37,299 nucleotides of DNA from SIG440 sp045580025 (GCA_045580025.1 JAZNNB010000062.1:1-37299), one strand, 5' to 3'; shown: positions 1 through 8,442, counted from the first letter of the stretch. Notes: generated by a model from the sequence alone, not told the origin. A program made the numbers and translations.

Positions 1-999
1 GAATCACTTAAAAAGCTTGGTGCGGATGTTTTGGTGGGAAGCTCCGGAAAAAGTCAGGTGGCAGAGCTTGCTGATGAAGCCGTAAAAGGCAGAAAGACGG
101 TTTTGGTTGATGACATAATGAAAGTTCGGGAATTTGAAGAATTGCCGCTGACATCTCAGCAGAGCCGAATACGGGCGAATGTTAAAATCGAAGACGGGTG
201 TGATAATTTTTGTGCTTATTGCATAATCCCATATGCTCGCGGACCTGTGCGTTCAAGGGCAATTTCTGACATCAAAAAGGAAGTGGAGCTTCTGGCTCAA
301 AACGGATTTTTGGAGGTTGTTCTTACGGGGATTCATATCGGTTCTTATGGCAAGGACTTAAAAGATGGGACATCTCTTATCGATGTGATTGAGGCTGTGT
401 GCAGTGTTGAAGGGATAAAAAGAGTGAGGCTCGGCTCCATAGAGCCGGTGGTGATTACCGATGAGTTTGTAGAGAGAATTCGGAAGCTTCCAAATCTTTG
501 CCCGCAGTTCCATTTATCTCTTCAAAGCGGATGCACAAAAACTCTTGAAAGAATGAGAAGACGTTATACCGCCAAAGAATATATGGAGGGAGTAAAAAGG
601 CTTCGGGCAAAGATAAAAGACGTTTCAATCACCACTGACCTTATGGTTGGATTCCCTGGGGAGACGGATGAGGAATTTTTGGAGTCCTATGAGTTTTGTA
701 AAAAAATAGGATTTATGCAGATGCATATATTCAAATATTCGGTGAGAGAGGGCACGATGGCTGCCGCAATGGAGCAGATTCCTGAAAGCATAAAAGAGGA
801 GCGCAGCAAAAAGATGCTTGCTCTTGCTGAAAACATGAAACGTGAATTTTATGATTCATTCAAAGGACGCGAGATTGAAGTTCTGGCAGAACAAAAAACC
901 GCTGACGGCACATACCACGCAACGACGCCCAATTATATGGAGGTTTTTGTGGAAAGTGATGAGGATATAACGGGCAGAATAGTTAAATACAGAATTTAA
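1..999 (+). CDS. mtaB: tRNA (N6-threonylcarbamoyladenosine-37) methylthiotransferase MtaB, 3' part
   Basis: This reading frame is already open at base 1, so the N-terminal part (most of the UPF0004 domain) lies outside the window. What remains has the radical-SAM cluster motif CDNFCAYC (bases 199-222; CxxxCxxC), followed by IIPYARGPVRSR, which is typical of the MtaB branch of the methylthiotransferases. A C-terminal TRAM-like RNA-binding segment follows. Known MtaB enzymes are cytoplasmic, carry two Fe-S clusters and convert t6A to ms2t6A at position 37 of tRNAs reading ANN codons. The related MiaB and RimO are less likely because of the PYARGPVRSR context. The gene ends just before a hairpin terminator. 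Confidence 0.93.
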   Translation, partial: ESLKKLGADVLVGSSGKSQVAELADEAVKGRKTVLVDDIMKVREFEELPLTSQQSRIRANVKIEDGCDNFCAYCIIPYARGPVRSRAISDIKKEVELLAQNGFLEVVLTGIHIGSYGKDLKDGTSLIDVIEAVCSVEGIKRVRLGSIEPVVITDEFVERIRKLPNLCPQFHLSLQSGCTKTLERMRRRYTAKEYMEGVKRLRAKIKDVSITTDLMVGFPGETDEEFLESYEFCKKIGFMQMHIFKYSVREGTMAAAMEQIPESIKEERSKKMLALAENMKREFYDSFKGREIEVLAEQKTADGTYHATTPNYMEVFVESDEDITGRIVKYRI

Positions 1000-1004
1000 G
1001 AACT

Positions 1005-1039
1005 AAAGACCATTCGCTTTTGGCGGACGGTCTTTTTTT
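1005..1039 (+). terminator. Rho-independent terminator after mtaB
   Basis: A stem of about 13 pairs (aaagaccattcgc with gcggacggtcttt, containing one G-U pair and one A-C mismatch) and a tttt loop are followed by a run of seven T. It starts six bases after the mtaB stop and lies just beyond the stop of the minus-strand 57-codon gene. It may also stop the ger operon, though the T run on that side is weak. Confidence 0.85.
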
Positions 1040-1040
1040 G

Positions 1041-1214
1041 TCAGAAAAAAACTATGCCCAATGGAACAAAGGCCAACATCAAAGCTGTTAAAAAAAGGAT
1101 AGCTATGGCGCTTTTGTTGTGTTTGTTCTTAAATTCAAAGGTGATAAAGCGAATATTGCAAATTAAGCTCCATAATGCTGCAAGAGAAAGAATTATTTTG
1201 AAGAATAAAGGCAA
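1041..1214 (-). CDS. small two-helix membrane protein, candidate fourth (D) subunit of the germinant receptor
   Basis: This 57-residue ORF starts with TTG at 1214, 16 bases after the gerAC stop (1231-1233). A strong AAAGGAG ribosome binding site sits about 10 bases upstream of the TTG, overlapping the gerAC stop region, so translation is probably coupled. The protein has two hydrophobic stretches (about residues 3-22 and 36-57) separated by a short basic loop (KNKHNKS). It has no catalytic motif. Some Bacillus germinant-receptor operons encode a fourth, roughly 75-residue, two-transmembrane D subunit that modulates receptor activity; size, topology and operon position fit that description. 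I recognise no sequence motif, so the functional call is inference. It overlaps no other credible gene. Confidence 0.7.
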   Translation of the reverse strand: MPLFFKIILSLAALWSLICNIRFITFEFKNKHNKSAIAILFLTALMLAFVPLGIVFF

Positions 1215-1230
1215 AATTCAGACACTCCTT

Positions 1231-2409
1231 TTATATGTTTTTTATATCTGTAACAAAATTTGCGGTTTTATAAAAGCTTTCAAAGTCAAAAGTGTTCCAG
1301 TCTTCCCAAAGAAAAAAATCTTTGCGGATACAGTCGTGAAGATTTAAAATATCAATTTTTTGCGTGTGGTAGCTATAAGTCAAAAAATCCGACACTCTTG
1401 AGTTTAGTATGCTTAGAGCATAAGTTGAAAGATCTTGCTCTGACAAATAACCCTTTGGAATATGGCTGCCCAGAAAGGAAATTTCGCATTTTTGGGAAAC
1501 TTGAATCTCTTTTTTTTCAAGGTCAATGTCAAATTGCGCAGGACGGGTGGTGATTATACGGAAACTTAGGTTTTCGGCGGGGTTATATTTGTCCTTTATT
1601 GTGACTACAAAATTTTCGATGTTGTGGGAGAGAAAATTAAACATCAAAGAGCTGTCAGCGTCCATAGCAGAGGTAAGCTTTCCATCCCTGAAAACTGCCA
1701 TTCCGCACAAAACAGAGTGCATGGAGGAAATCTCGGAGGCACTTGGGGTTATCCACGCAAGTGTGTGGCTGTCTTTTGGAAAATCATTTACGTTTTCGCC
1801 TTTCGTTGCAATAGGCAACATTGTGTCACGGCCTCTTGTCTTTATGCTGTCTACAAAATCGTGAAGCTTTTGGCTGGGGGTATAGATATTGTTGGAACGA
1901 AGTGACATAAGATCATAATATTTTGAGGTATTTGATTCAAGCTCGGGGTTTACATTTTTTAAATATTCTGCTGCCAGATCGGGGGATATGGCAATAGAAG
2001 TGTGGGGGCGGACTTCCCGTTCCCGAAGAAGGAGCTGGGAATGTTTTGTTATTCCCGATTCATCAACCTCTGCAGAAAAAACGATGAGCTTCAGGTGGGA
2101 CATATCTATGTTTTTCGAAAGAAAGTTGTTGGTAAGGTTTTTGGCAATATAAAAATCGGGGGCCATGATGGTAAGGGTTGTTACGGATGAATTTTCCTCT
2201 TTTTTGGGCTCGGGTTGACCCTCGGTGGAGCTTTCCATAATTGAGAGGGGTGAGGAAAATTGAAAGGTGTATGAAAAATTGTTTTCGTATCCGTTATCTA
2301 TACCCAGTGCCACGATGTATGCGGTTTCGTCAATTTCTTTAAGGTCATAACAGCCTGTGAGAAAGAGAGTGAGGGAAAGCATAAAAATGGTGAAGATCTT
2401 AGTTTTCAT
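1231..2409 (-). CDS. gerAC: germinant receptor lipoprotein subunit, Ger(x)C/GerAC family
   Basis: This 392-residue protein begins with a lipoprotein signal peptide whose lipobox is LTGC, predicting lipidation at Cys20. The following CYDLKEIDETAYIVALGID matches the conserved start of mature Ger(x)C proteins. C-subunits are anchored to the outer face of the spore inner membrane and work with the A and B subunits in sensing germinants. I chose the ATG at 2409 (AAGGGGGT upstream) over a start 36 bases earlier because it puts the signal peptide at the N-terminus. The start overlaps the end of gerAB by 11 bases, which suggests coupled translation. Length is normal for the family. Confidence 0.93.
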   Translation of the reverse strand: MKTKIFTIFMLSLTLFLTGCYDLKEIDETAYIVALGIDNGYENNFSYTFQFSSPLSIMESSTEGQPEPKKEENSSVTTLTIMAPDFYIAKNLTNNFLSKNIDMSHLKLIVFSAEVDESGITKHSQLLLREREVRPHTSIAISPDLAAEYLKNVNPELESNTSKYYDLMSLRSNNIYTPSQKLHDFVDSIKTRGRDTMLPIATKGENVNDFPKDSHTLAWITPSASEISSMHSVLCGMAVFRDGKLTSAMDADSSLMFNFLSHNIENFVVTIKDKYNPAENLSFRIITTRPAQFDIDLEKKEIQVSQKCEISFLGSHIPKGYLSEQDLSTYALSILNSRVSDFLTYSYHTQKIDILNLHDCIRKDFFLWEDWNTFDFESFYKTANFVTDIKNI

Positions 2410-3475
2410 TGAAGGTTTTACCCCCTTTTTTGATAAAAATAGCAAGGATTAAAAGGCCTGCAAACAGCAGTCCTGCGGATAAGGCGAGAAAAAATTGGGC
2501 CAAATGGGTAAGAAAATGGGAAAGAAAAAGTGCTGCAAAAAATACTGATGCAGAAATGGGGAAAACCATAACGAGACGGTTTTTTATGCCAAACATATCT
2601 TGGGAAAGAGCCACAAGAAGACAAAAATTAAGACTGAGATTCAGCATTCCCCAAATGGCAGAAATAAGAAGGACAATGGCGTCAATACGCTGAAAAAATC
2701 TGCCGTAGTATACCTCTTTGACCAAAAGATAAAGGGGAAAGGTTTCGTCCTTTGACAAGGGATAAGGGATTTTTGCAGTATAGGTTAGAACGAAAAGAAA
2801 GACAATGGAAAAACCTAAGATAAATGAACAAAAAATGGCTTTTGGGATAGCCCTTGCGTTTTGAGGACTTAAAAGAAAAATCAAAAGTATATCAGAAAAA
2901 ACAAGCAGTGTGGATGAAAAATTGGGGAAAGTAAAGTTTTCGGCAGTTCCCATAATAGGGAAAAGGTTTTCTGTGCGGCTTTCGAAAAGGACCGTCACAA
3001 GAAAAAAAGATATTATCAAAGAAAAAAGGGGAAGAAACAGCACAAAAAGTTTGCCTAAAGATTCAATGGCGGATAGTGCCCCGATGGATGCTGCCAGAAC
3101 AAAAAATATTGCTATGAACCATTTTGGAGACAGGGGAAAGGCTACAAGCTTTGAAAAGCTTGAAAACTCATTGACCAAAAAGGCGGAGGACACAAAGATA
3201 TAGATAAAGAACAAAACAAAAAGGAAGTATTTTCCAAAGACGCCTAATGTTTTTTCGGCCAAGGAAAATATATTTTCACAGTCAGTTATTAAAAGACGTT
3301 TTGTAAGAAAGAAAAGAATAGCAAAAAAGAAAAGCCCTGAGATTAGAGAAAAAAGAGGCGCCCCTGTTCCGAAAAAACGGGTAAAGGACGAGGGGAGATT
3401 GGTGAAAATCCGATAGGCAGACAAGGATATTCCAACAGGAAGCAAATATGACATTGATGTGTGACTTGAATTCAT
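2399..3475 (-). CDS. gerAB: germinant receptor membrane subunit, GerAB/GerKB family
   Basis: This 358-residue protein is almost wholly hydrophobic, with about ten membrane helices and short polar loops. That is the layout of GerB-type subunits of the APC transporter superfamily. These integral proteins of the spore inner membrane bind the germinant and partner with GerA and GerC subunits. Supporting features are the N-terminal SYLLPVGISLSAYRIFTNLPS segment and its place between A and C subunits. It starts with ATG one base after the gerAA stop codon, with GGAGACC upstream. The germinant itself cannot be read from the sequence. Confidence 0.92.
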   Translation of the reverse strand: MNSSHTSMSYLLPVGISLSAYRIFTNLPSSFTRFFGTGAPLFSLISGLFFFAILFFLTKRLLITDCENIFSLAEKTLGVFGKYFLFVLFFIYIFVSSAFLVNEFSSFSKLVAFPLSPKWFIAIFFVLAASIGALSAIESLGKLFVLFLPLFSLIISFFLVTVLFESRTENLFPIMGTAENFTFPNFSSTLLVFSDILLIFLLSPQNARAIPKAIFCSFILGFSIVFLFVLTYTAKIPYPLSKDETFPLYLLVKEVYYGRFFQRIDAIVLLISAIWGMLNLSLNFCLLVALSQDMFGIKNRLVMVFPISASVFFAALFLSHFLTHLAQFFLALSAGLLFAGLLILAIFIKKGGKTFNEN

Positions 3476-3476
3476 A

Positions 3477-5120
3477 TTATCGTTGGTCTCCTTTCCATTT
3501 TCGGCTTATTGGGGGTTGTTTTCGTATGTCCTGAGGGTTCAAAACTTCAGGTCTTGTTTCTCTTCGCCATATTGGCAGCACAAAAAGATTTTCTTTGTTT
3601 TTGGCACCAAAGGAAAGATATGGAACACCAAAGGACTTTGATGTGGCGAGATAGAGCGAACCTAAAAAAATGCCAAAGGCTATACCCAAAAATCCTGCTA
3701 ATGCTCCAAGTGCAATAAAGACGAACTGCAAAAATGAAAGAGCACGAGAAATTGCAGTGGTGGGGGCAGAAAATGCACCAAGGGCAGAAATTGAAACAAT
3801 TATTATAAGGAGGGGGCTTGCAATGTTTGCACTCACTGCTGATTGCCCCAAAATGAGACCGCCAACGATGCCGAGGCTTGAGCCGATGGGGTCAGGAACT
3901 CGGATTGCGGCTTCTTTTATAAGCTCAAAGGCCAGAGTCATAATTATTAGCTCAAGGACAATGGGAAATGGCATTTGCTCGCGGCTGGCTTCGATTGCGA
4001 TTATCAAGTCAGTGGGGATGCTTTCGTGATGATAAAGTACGGTGCTTATGAAAAAACCGGGGAGAAATAGCGCCAGAAAGCTTCCAATAAGGCGAATAAA
4101 CCTCATAAAATTTGCTTCAAAGGTGCGTACATAATTATCCTCGGCAGCTTCAGGCAGGTCGGAGGCTGTGGCTGGGAGAATGAGGGCAAATGGGCTGCCC
4201 TGGACTATTATCAGCACTTTTCCGTTGGCAAGATGGGCTGCTGCTCTGTCGGGACGTTCGGTTTTCAGAAGCAGAGGCAGAGGGAAAATGGTGCTGTCTT
4301 CAATAAGAAGTTCAATGTCAGCAGATGAAAATACATAGTCAAGGCTTATAGAATTAAGGCGTTCTCTTGCGGTTTTTACAAGGGACTTGTTGGTTATTCC
4401 GTTTATATACATAAGGGCACAGGGGGTGTTGCTTTTGGTGCCTATGGGTATGTTTTCGGCAATAAGATTTGGGTCTTTGAGGATTTTTCGCACCAAGGCG
4501 ATGTTTGGCATCAAGGATTCACAAAATGCCTCCTGAGGACCGCTGAGTACGGCTTCGCTGACGGGTCGACCTACACTGCGGCTGCTCCAACCCTTTATAT
4601 CTGCCACAAAAGCGCAACTGCATTCGTCAACAAATACTGCACAGTTGCCAAAGCTTACAGCATCAATAATTGTGCGCATTTCTTGCATCTTTGTGTTTGG
4701 TGCCTGAGAAAGCAAACGGGTATAGATTATATCTTCAAAACTTTCGTTTTCAGCATCTACGTGGGCGCCTTTGGTCATTAGGGGACTTAGGATATCGCGG
4801 TTTATATATTCTTTGTTTGAAAGACCGTCATAAAATATGAGAAAGGCATTGAGCGCTTCGTCTTTTAGTGTTATTTCAAATTTCCGTACCACCAAATCAA
4901 AGTTTTTTGAGGTCTCAAAGGCGTCATTGATAAAATCAAGGTTTTCCTTTATATCAGTGCTGACTTTTCCCGTTTGGTATGTGTATGAAGATTTGTTTTG
5001 TATAGGGCTTTTGATGTAGGAGTTTTGTGGGCTGTTATTTTGTGATAATCGGTCTTTTTCGGTTGTTAAAGAGTTTGAAAAAGGCTTTTTGAAATATAAA
5101 AAAAGGTCTTTAAAATTCAA
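3477..5120 (-). CDS. gerAA: germinant receptor subunit, GerAA/GerKA/SpoVAF family
   Basis: This 547-residue protein has the family layout: a variable, polar, Asn/Ser-rich N-terminus (to about residue 60), a soluble domain carrying the conserved GPQEAFCESLMPNIALVRK segment, then about five membrane helices from roughly residue 335, with PTTAISRALSFLQF, and a polar tail with RRETRPEVLNPQDIRKQ. A-subunits oligomerise and are thought to form the ion-conducting core of the receptor. The start is TTG at 5120, supported by GAGGTGA about seven bases upstream. As first gene of a complete A-B-C operon it is a receptor subunit rather than SpoVAF. I found no convincing sigma-A promoter on this strand; forespore (sigma-G) expression is expected from family knowledge. 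Confidence 0.93.
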   Translation of the reverse strand: MNFKDLFLYFKKPFSNSLTTEKDRLSQNNSPQNSYIKSPIQNKSSYTYQTGKVSTDIKENLDFINDAFETSKNFDLVVRKFEITLKDEALNAFLIFYDGLSNKEYINRDILSPLMTKGAHVDAENESFEDIIYTRLLSQAPNTKMQEMRTIIDAVSFGNCAVFVDECSCAFVADIKGWSSRSVGRPVSEAVLSGPQEAFCESLMPNIALVRKILKDPNLIAENIPIGTKSNTPCALMYINGITNKSLVKTARERLNSISLDYVFSSADIELLIEDSTIFPLPLLLKTERPDRAAAHLANGKVLIIVQGSPFALILPATASDLPEAAEDNYVRTFEANFMRFIRLIGSFLALFLPGFFISTVLYHHESIPTDLIIAIEASREQMPFPIVLELIIMTLAFELIKEAAIRVPDPIGSSLGIVGGLILGQSAVSANIASPLLIIIVSISALGAFSAPTTAISRALSFLQFVFIALGALAGFLGIAFGIFLGSLYLATSKSFGVPYLSFGAKNKENLFVLPIWRRETRPEVLNPQDIRKQPPISRKWKGDQR

Positions 5121-5198
5121 TGGATTTCACCTCGCACTGAAATTATTCCCAAATATTCAAAAAATATCCGAAAAAGCGTGGGAATGAGCAAAAAACAG

Positions 5199-5226
5199 TT
5201 GACTTTTTGAGGTGATGTGGTAAAAT
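5199..5226 (+). promoter_or_regulatory. sigma-A promoter of the VanW-family gene
   Basis: TTGACT (5199-5204) and TAAAAT (5221-5226) are separated by 16 bp. This lies in the divergent gap between gerAA and the VanW gene and would start a transcript near 5233 with a leader of about 75 nt. Confidence 0.7.
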
Positions 5227-5309
5227 CAAAATATAAATATTTGTGTTTTAACTTACATACAGATAAAAAGAGTAAGCAAAAAAATTGTTCTGCTTGGAGC
5301 GTGTTTTTT

Positions 5310-7076
5310 ATGAATGACGTAAAGGAAAAAAACCAAACAAATGACAGTGGTGGTAGCACAAAAAATAAACAGAAAAAGGGTATTTTGATAGTTGTCATCA
5401 GCCTTTGTTTTGTGATTTTGTTTTGTGGTGCTTTTTTTGTATATGCCGCAGCCTATGACAAGGTTTTACCAAAGGTTTTTGTGTCTGGGGTGAAGCTTTC
5501 GGGGATGACACAATCTGAGGCTGAGGCTTATCTTATGAAAATTGCTGAAGAAAAGTCCAGTGACCGTGAAATAGTTTTTAGTTGCAAGGATAACGAAAAG
5601 GTCATTAAGCTTTCACAACTTGATGCAAAGATTGATGCAGTTGCCACGGCAGAAGAGCTTTTTGGTGTTGGCCGAAACGGAGGGAAGGTTTCTAAGGTGG
5701 GAGTTTTTTTGAAATCGCTTTTTGAAGAAACGGAAGTCCCTTTTTCTGCTTCTGTTAACGAAAAAGCTTTTGAAGATTTGATTCATACACTTTCTGCTGA
5801 TTATGAAGTACCCCTTACCGAGGTTTCGTATCGTGCAGAAGAAAACAGCTTGACCATTGTGAAAGGGCATCCTGGGGAAATGGTTGACCGACAAAAAGCG
5901 AAAGAGCTTTTGAGAATGGCTGTGACTGATGACAAAATTTCGGAAATTGAGTTTATAATTGAAAAAATGGAGCCTGAAAAGGTGGATGTGGATGAATTTC
6001 ACAAAATGCTGGCTGAACCTGAAAAGGATGCAGAGTATATATTTCAAAACGGTGAGGTGAAAATCGTTCCGGAAAAGCCTTGCGTCAAAATTTCAAAAAG
6101 TGAGCTCAAGCGGGCTTTTGACAGTGACGATGAAGAATTCACTTTGACGGCAGAGGTGAAAATGCCCGAAAAAACGGCAAAGGACCTTGAAGAAATGTTG
6201 TTCCGTGACGTTCTGGGGTCGTTTTCATCAAGCTTTGCAACCAGCACCGAGGCGAGAGCGCACAACGTGAGGATTACTGCGGAGCGTGTTGACGGATATA
6301 TTCTTATGCCAGGGGATGTTTTTTCATATGACAGCACTGTGGGGAAGAGAACTGCTGCCAACGGATATCGTGAGGCTGGAGTGTACATAGGAAACAAAGT
6401 GGAAACGGGAATAGGTGGCGGTATCTGTCAGACATCATCCACCCTTTATTCCGCTGTACTTTATGCCAACCTTGAGATTGTGAGCCGCACATCACATTCA
6501 CTTCCCGTGGCTTATGTTCCTGCCGGTCAGGATGCGACCATTGCAGAGGGATATATTGACCTTAAAATAAAGAATAATACAGAGTATCCTGTGAAATTTG
6601 AGGCAAAGACAAACGGCAGAACTCTTGTTTGCAAAGTTTTTGGGGTTAAGGAAGACGGAATCAAGGTTGAGCTTTATCATCAGACCACAAATACTTTTGA
6701 GCCTGAGACAGAAAAAACTGCAAATCCTGAAATTCCTGAGGGGTACAAAAAGACCATTGAAAAAGGTAGTGGTGGATATAGCATTGCGTCCACAAGGGTT
6801 GTAAAGAAAAACGGCGAGGAGATAAAACGCGAAAAGCTTACAAACAGTGTCTATCGTGCTGCAAATTTTGAAATAGAGGTCAACCCCAAAGATATGGACA
6901 AAGACAGAGAAAGTCTTAAAGAATATGATGAAGAAATTTATAAAAAAGAGCAGGAAGAACTGAAAAAAACTGAAGATGAAAAGAAAAATGAAGAGGAGAA
7001 CGTCCAAATTCCCTTGCAAGACGATGAAGAGATAAGCATAGAAAATATAATTACAGAGACACAAGAGCTTCAGTAA
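5310..7076 (+). CDS. membrane-anchored VanW-family cell-wall protein
   Basis: This 588-residue protein has a short charged cytoplasmic N-terminus, one membrane helix (about residues 24-46), an extracellular region with peptidoglycan-binding-type (YoaR-like) repeats, then a VanW domain seen in PGDVFSYDSTVGKRTAANGY and GIGGGICQTSSTLY. A G5-like beta segment follows, and a highly charged Glu/Lys tail of about 55 residues ends the protein. The family is found in the envelope of Gram-positive bacteria and named after a vancomycin-cluster gene, but its biochemical role is unsettled. I chose the ATG at 5310 (GGAG ten bases upstream) over an earlier in-frame start because it follows the promoter by a normal leader and places the helix near the N-terminus. 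No resistance function should be inferred from the name. Confidence 0.88.
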   Translation: MNDVKEKNQTNDSGGSTKNKQKKGILIVVISLCFVILFCGAFFVYAAAYDKVLPKVFVSGVKLSGMTQSEAEAYLMKIAEEKSSDREIVFSCKDNEKVIKLSQLDAKIDAVATAEELFGVGRNGGKVSKVGVFLKSLFEETEVPFSASVNEKAFEDLIHTLSADYEVPLTEVSYRAEENSLTIVKGHPGEMVDRQKAKELLRMAVTDDKISEIEFIIEKMEPEKVDVDEFHKMLAEPEKDAEYIFQNGEVKIVPEKPCVKISKSELKRAFDSDDEEFTLTAEVKMPEKTAKDLEEMLFRDVLGSFSSSFATSTEARAHNVRITAERVDGYILMPGDVFSYDSTVGKRTAANGYREAGVYIGNKVETGIGGGICQTSSTLYSAVLYANLEIVSRTSHSLPVAYVPAGQDATIAEGYIDLKIKNNTEYPVKFEAKTNGRTLVCKVFGVKEDGIKVELYHQTTNTFEPETEKTANPEIPEGYKKTIEKGSGGYSIASTRVVKKNGEEIKREKLTNSVYRAANFEIEVNPKDMDKDRESLKEYDEEIYKKEQEELKKTEDEKKNEEENVQIPLQDDEEISIENIITETQELQ

Positions 7077-7088
7077 AATCTGCATTTT

Positions 7089-7130
7089 AAAAGGCACTCT
7101 TTCTTAAAAAGAGTGCCTTTTGTTTTTTAA
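7089..7130. terminator. Bidirectional terminator between VanW gene and amidase gene
   Basis: A perfect 14-bp stem (7089-7102 with 7108-7121) with a 5-base loop is followed by TGTTTTTT on the plus strand and by a TTTT run on the minus strand. It separates two convergent genes. Confidence 0.9.
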
Positions 7131-7687
7131 AAAGTAGGTGGACCGACGGCCTCTACTATGCCGTTGAAGATTGCACCTGCAACTGCTCTTTGCCATGCAG
7201 GGCTGTTCAGGTTCAGGGCTTCGGTTGCATTGGTGAGATATCCAAGCTCCACCAACACAGCGGGCATATTTGTTCGTCTGAGTACCGCAAAATTTGCCTG
7301 CATAACACCTCGGTTTAGAGAACCCAATGTTTCGGAGACTGAATCAACAATGGATTGTGCTAAGCGCTCTGAGGTGCCGCCAAGACGATATACATACGCT
7401 TCAACACCTTGTGCATTAGGATTTGTGGAGCTGTTTGTGTGTATGCTTATAAAGTAATCAGCTCCCCAGTTGTTTGCCATTTGTGCGCGGTTTCGGAGGT
7501 CTGCGTTTTTGTTCTGAAGAACATTTTCGTCAGAGGTCGTACGATATATCATCACGTCATATCCGGCGTTTCTCAAGAGCCTTGCGAGTTCCAGAGAAAC
7601 GTTGAGGTTTACATATTCTTCGGTTACACCGTTGCCAGTGGCTCCGGGGTCAGGACCGCCGTGACCGGGGTCAATAAAAATTTTCAT
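7127..7687 (-). CDS. N-acetylmuramoyl-L-alanine amidase (Amidase_3 family)
   Basis: This 186-residue protein is a bare Amidase_3 catalytic domain. The zinc and catalytic residues of the family are visible: His9 in DPGHGG, Glu23, His83 in SIHTNS, and Glu147 in VLVELGYLTN. Enzymes of this fold are zinc-dependent and cut the bond between MurNAc and the stem peptide of peptidoglycan. There is no signal peptide, membrane anchor or cell-wall-binding repeat. Sporulation amidases such as CwlC also lack a classical signal and act on mother-cell lysis, so such a role is possible here but unproven. The start ATG at 7687 has GGGAG about 12 bases upstream. The gene stands alone and is convergent with the VanW gene. 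Confidence 0.9.
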   Translation of the reverse strand: MKIFIDPGHGGPDPGATGNGVTEEYVNLNVSLELARLLRNAGYDVMIYRTTSDENVLQNKNADLRNRAQMANNWGADYFISIHTNSSTNPNAQGVEAYVYRLGGTSERLAQSIVDSVSETLGSLNRGVMQANFAVLRRTNMPAVLVELGYLTNATEALNLNSPAWQRAVAGAIFNGIVEAVGPPTF

Positions 7688-7810
7688 AAGGAAATCACGC
7701 TCCCAGTACAGTATATGAATTGAAAAGAAAAGCCGTTCTTAGTAAGTTTTTCGAAAAGTTCAAGTTTTAGAAAATTGTAATGCCAATGTAATAGCTTTGT
7801 AACATTCATA

Positions 7811-7819
7811 TGTTATACT
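7811..7819 (+). promoter_or_regulatory. Extended -10 promoter for the secreted Ig-like gene
   Basis: TGTTATACT is an extended -10 element (TG, one base, TATACT), 56 bp upstream of the ATG at 7875. The region 17 bp further upstream has no good -35 box, as is common for extended -10 promoters. Confidence 0.55.
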
Positions 7820-7874
7820 GTGTATACGAAACTGAAAAGGTGTATTTTGAATTGGACTCATAAGGAGAATCATT

Positions 7875-8357
7875 ATGAAAAGGATTTGTTCATTATTTTT
7901 AATAGCGGTGCTGTTGCTGTTTGGGCAACTTGCGGTATTTGCAGCACCTGAAACCATGGCGGCGGATGCGTCAGGCAATTCATCTGGACTGATTGTTATT
8001 ACCAAACCTCAGAACCAGAAGGATTCTACTTTTAACGGTGCATATATCATTTCCGGTTATGGCAAAGAGGGGACGGTTGTGACTCTTTATCAGTATGATT
8101 TTGATGCTGCTGATTTCAAAAAAGTTTACAGCGAAATGAGATATATTGACGAGAATGGCGGTTCACAAATTCTCAAAACCCCGTCAGAGGTTACAATCGG
8201 AACATCGGGTCTTTTTATGAACTCGATTTCTCTCAAACAAGGCGAAAATCTCATTCTTGTAAGAGCTGAGAACGGCGATGAAGTTCAGATGATGCTCCTC
8301 ACGGTTACAAAATACAACTATAACATAATTGACTTGATCAAATCATTGACAGACTAA
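7875..8357 (+). CDS. secreted protein with a single Ig-like beta-sandwich domain
   Basis: This 160-residue protein has a clear Sec signal peptide (MKR, hydrophobic residues 7-22, cleavage likely after Ala23 or Ala24). The mature part follows the spacing of glucodextranase-type or bacterial Ig-like domains: ITKPQNQK, then IISGYGKEGTVVTLYQYD, SGLFMNSISLKQGENLILVRAENG and a closing VTKYNY strand. There is no lipobox, sortase motif or repeat. Such domains usually serve adhesion or structure; I cannot name a partner. AAGGAG precedes the ATG. It ends shortly before a hairpin terminator, so it is largely a separate transcript from the two YycH/I-like genes downstream, although read-through is possible. 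Confidence 0.8.
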   Translation: MKRICSLFLIAVLLLFGQLAVFAAPETMAADASGNSSGLIVITKPQNQKDSTFNGAYIISGYGKEGTVVTLYQYDFDAADFKKVYSEMRYIDENGGSQILKTPSEVTIGTSGLFMNSISLKQGENLILVRAENGDEVQMMLLTVTKYNYNIIDLIKSLTD

Positions 8358-8395
8358 AACAGAATCTTTTGGTTGGGTCTTAATAAGGGAAACTT

Positions 8396-8427
8396 AAAGG
8401 ACGGCCAAAGGCTGTCCTTTTGATTTT
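8396..8427 (+). terminator. Terminator or attenuator between the Ig-like gene and the YycH-like gene
   Basis: An 11-bp stem (8396-8406 with 8410-8420, one G-U pair) with an AAA loop is followed by TTGATTTTT. The next gene starts only 16 bases later and I see no clear promoter between, so partial read-through is likely. Confidence 0.75.
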
Positions 8428-8442
8428 TGGGGAAAGGATTTT

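Noticed and set aside
1054..1347. 97-codon plus-strand ORF opposite gerAC and the small ger gene
   Set aside because: No ribosome binding site; it lies antisense to the 3' end of gerAC and to the better-supported 57-codon gene.
5121..5200. Possible sigma-G promoter for the ger operon (GGATA and AATAATT on the minus strand)
   Set aside because: Spacing is acceptable but both boxes are weak matches; not enough to annotate.
6498..7097. 199-codon minus-strand ORF antisense to the VanW gene
   Set aside because: Phe/Cys-rich low-complexity product that mirrors the Lys/Glu-rich tail of the VanW protein; it also crosses the terminator stem.
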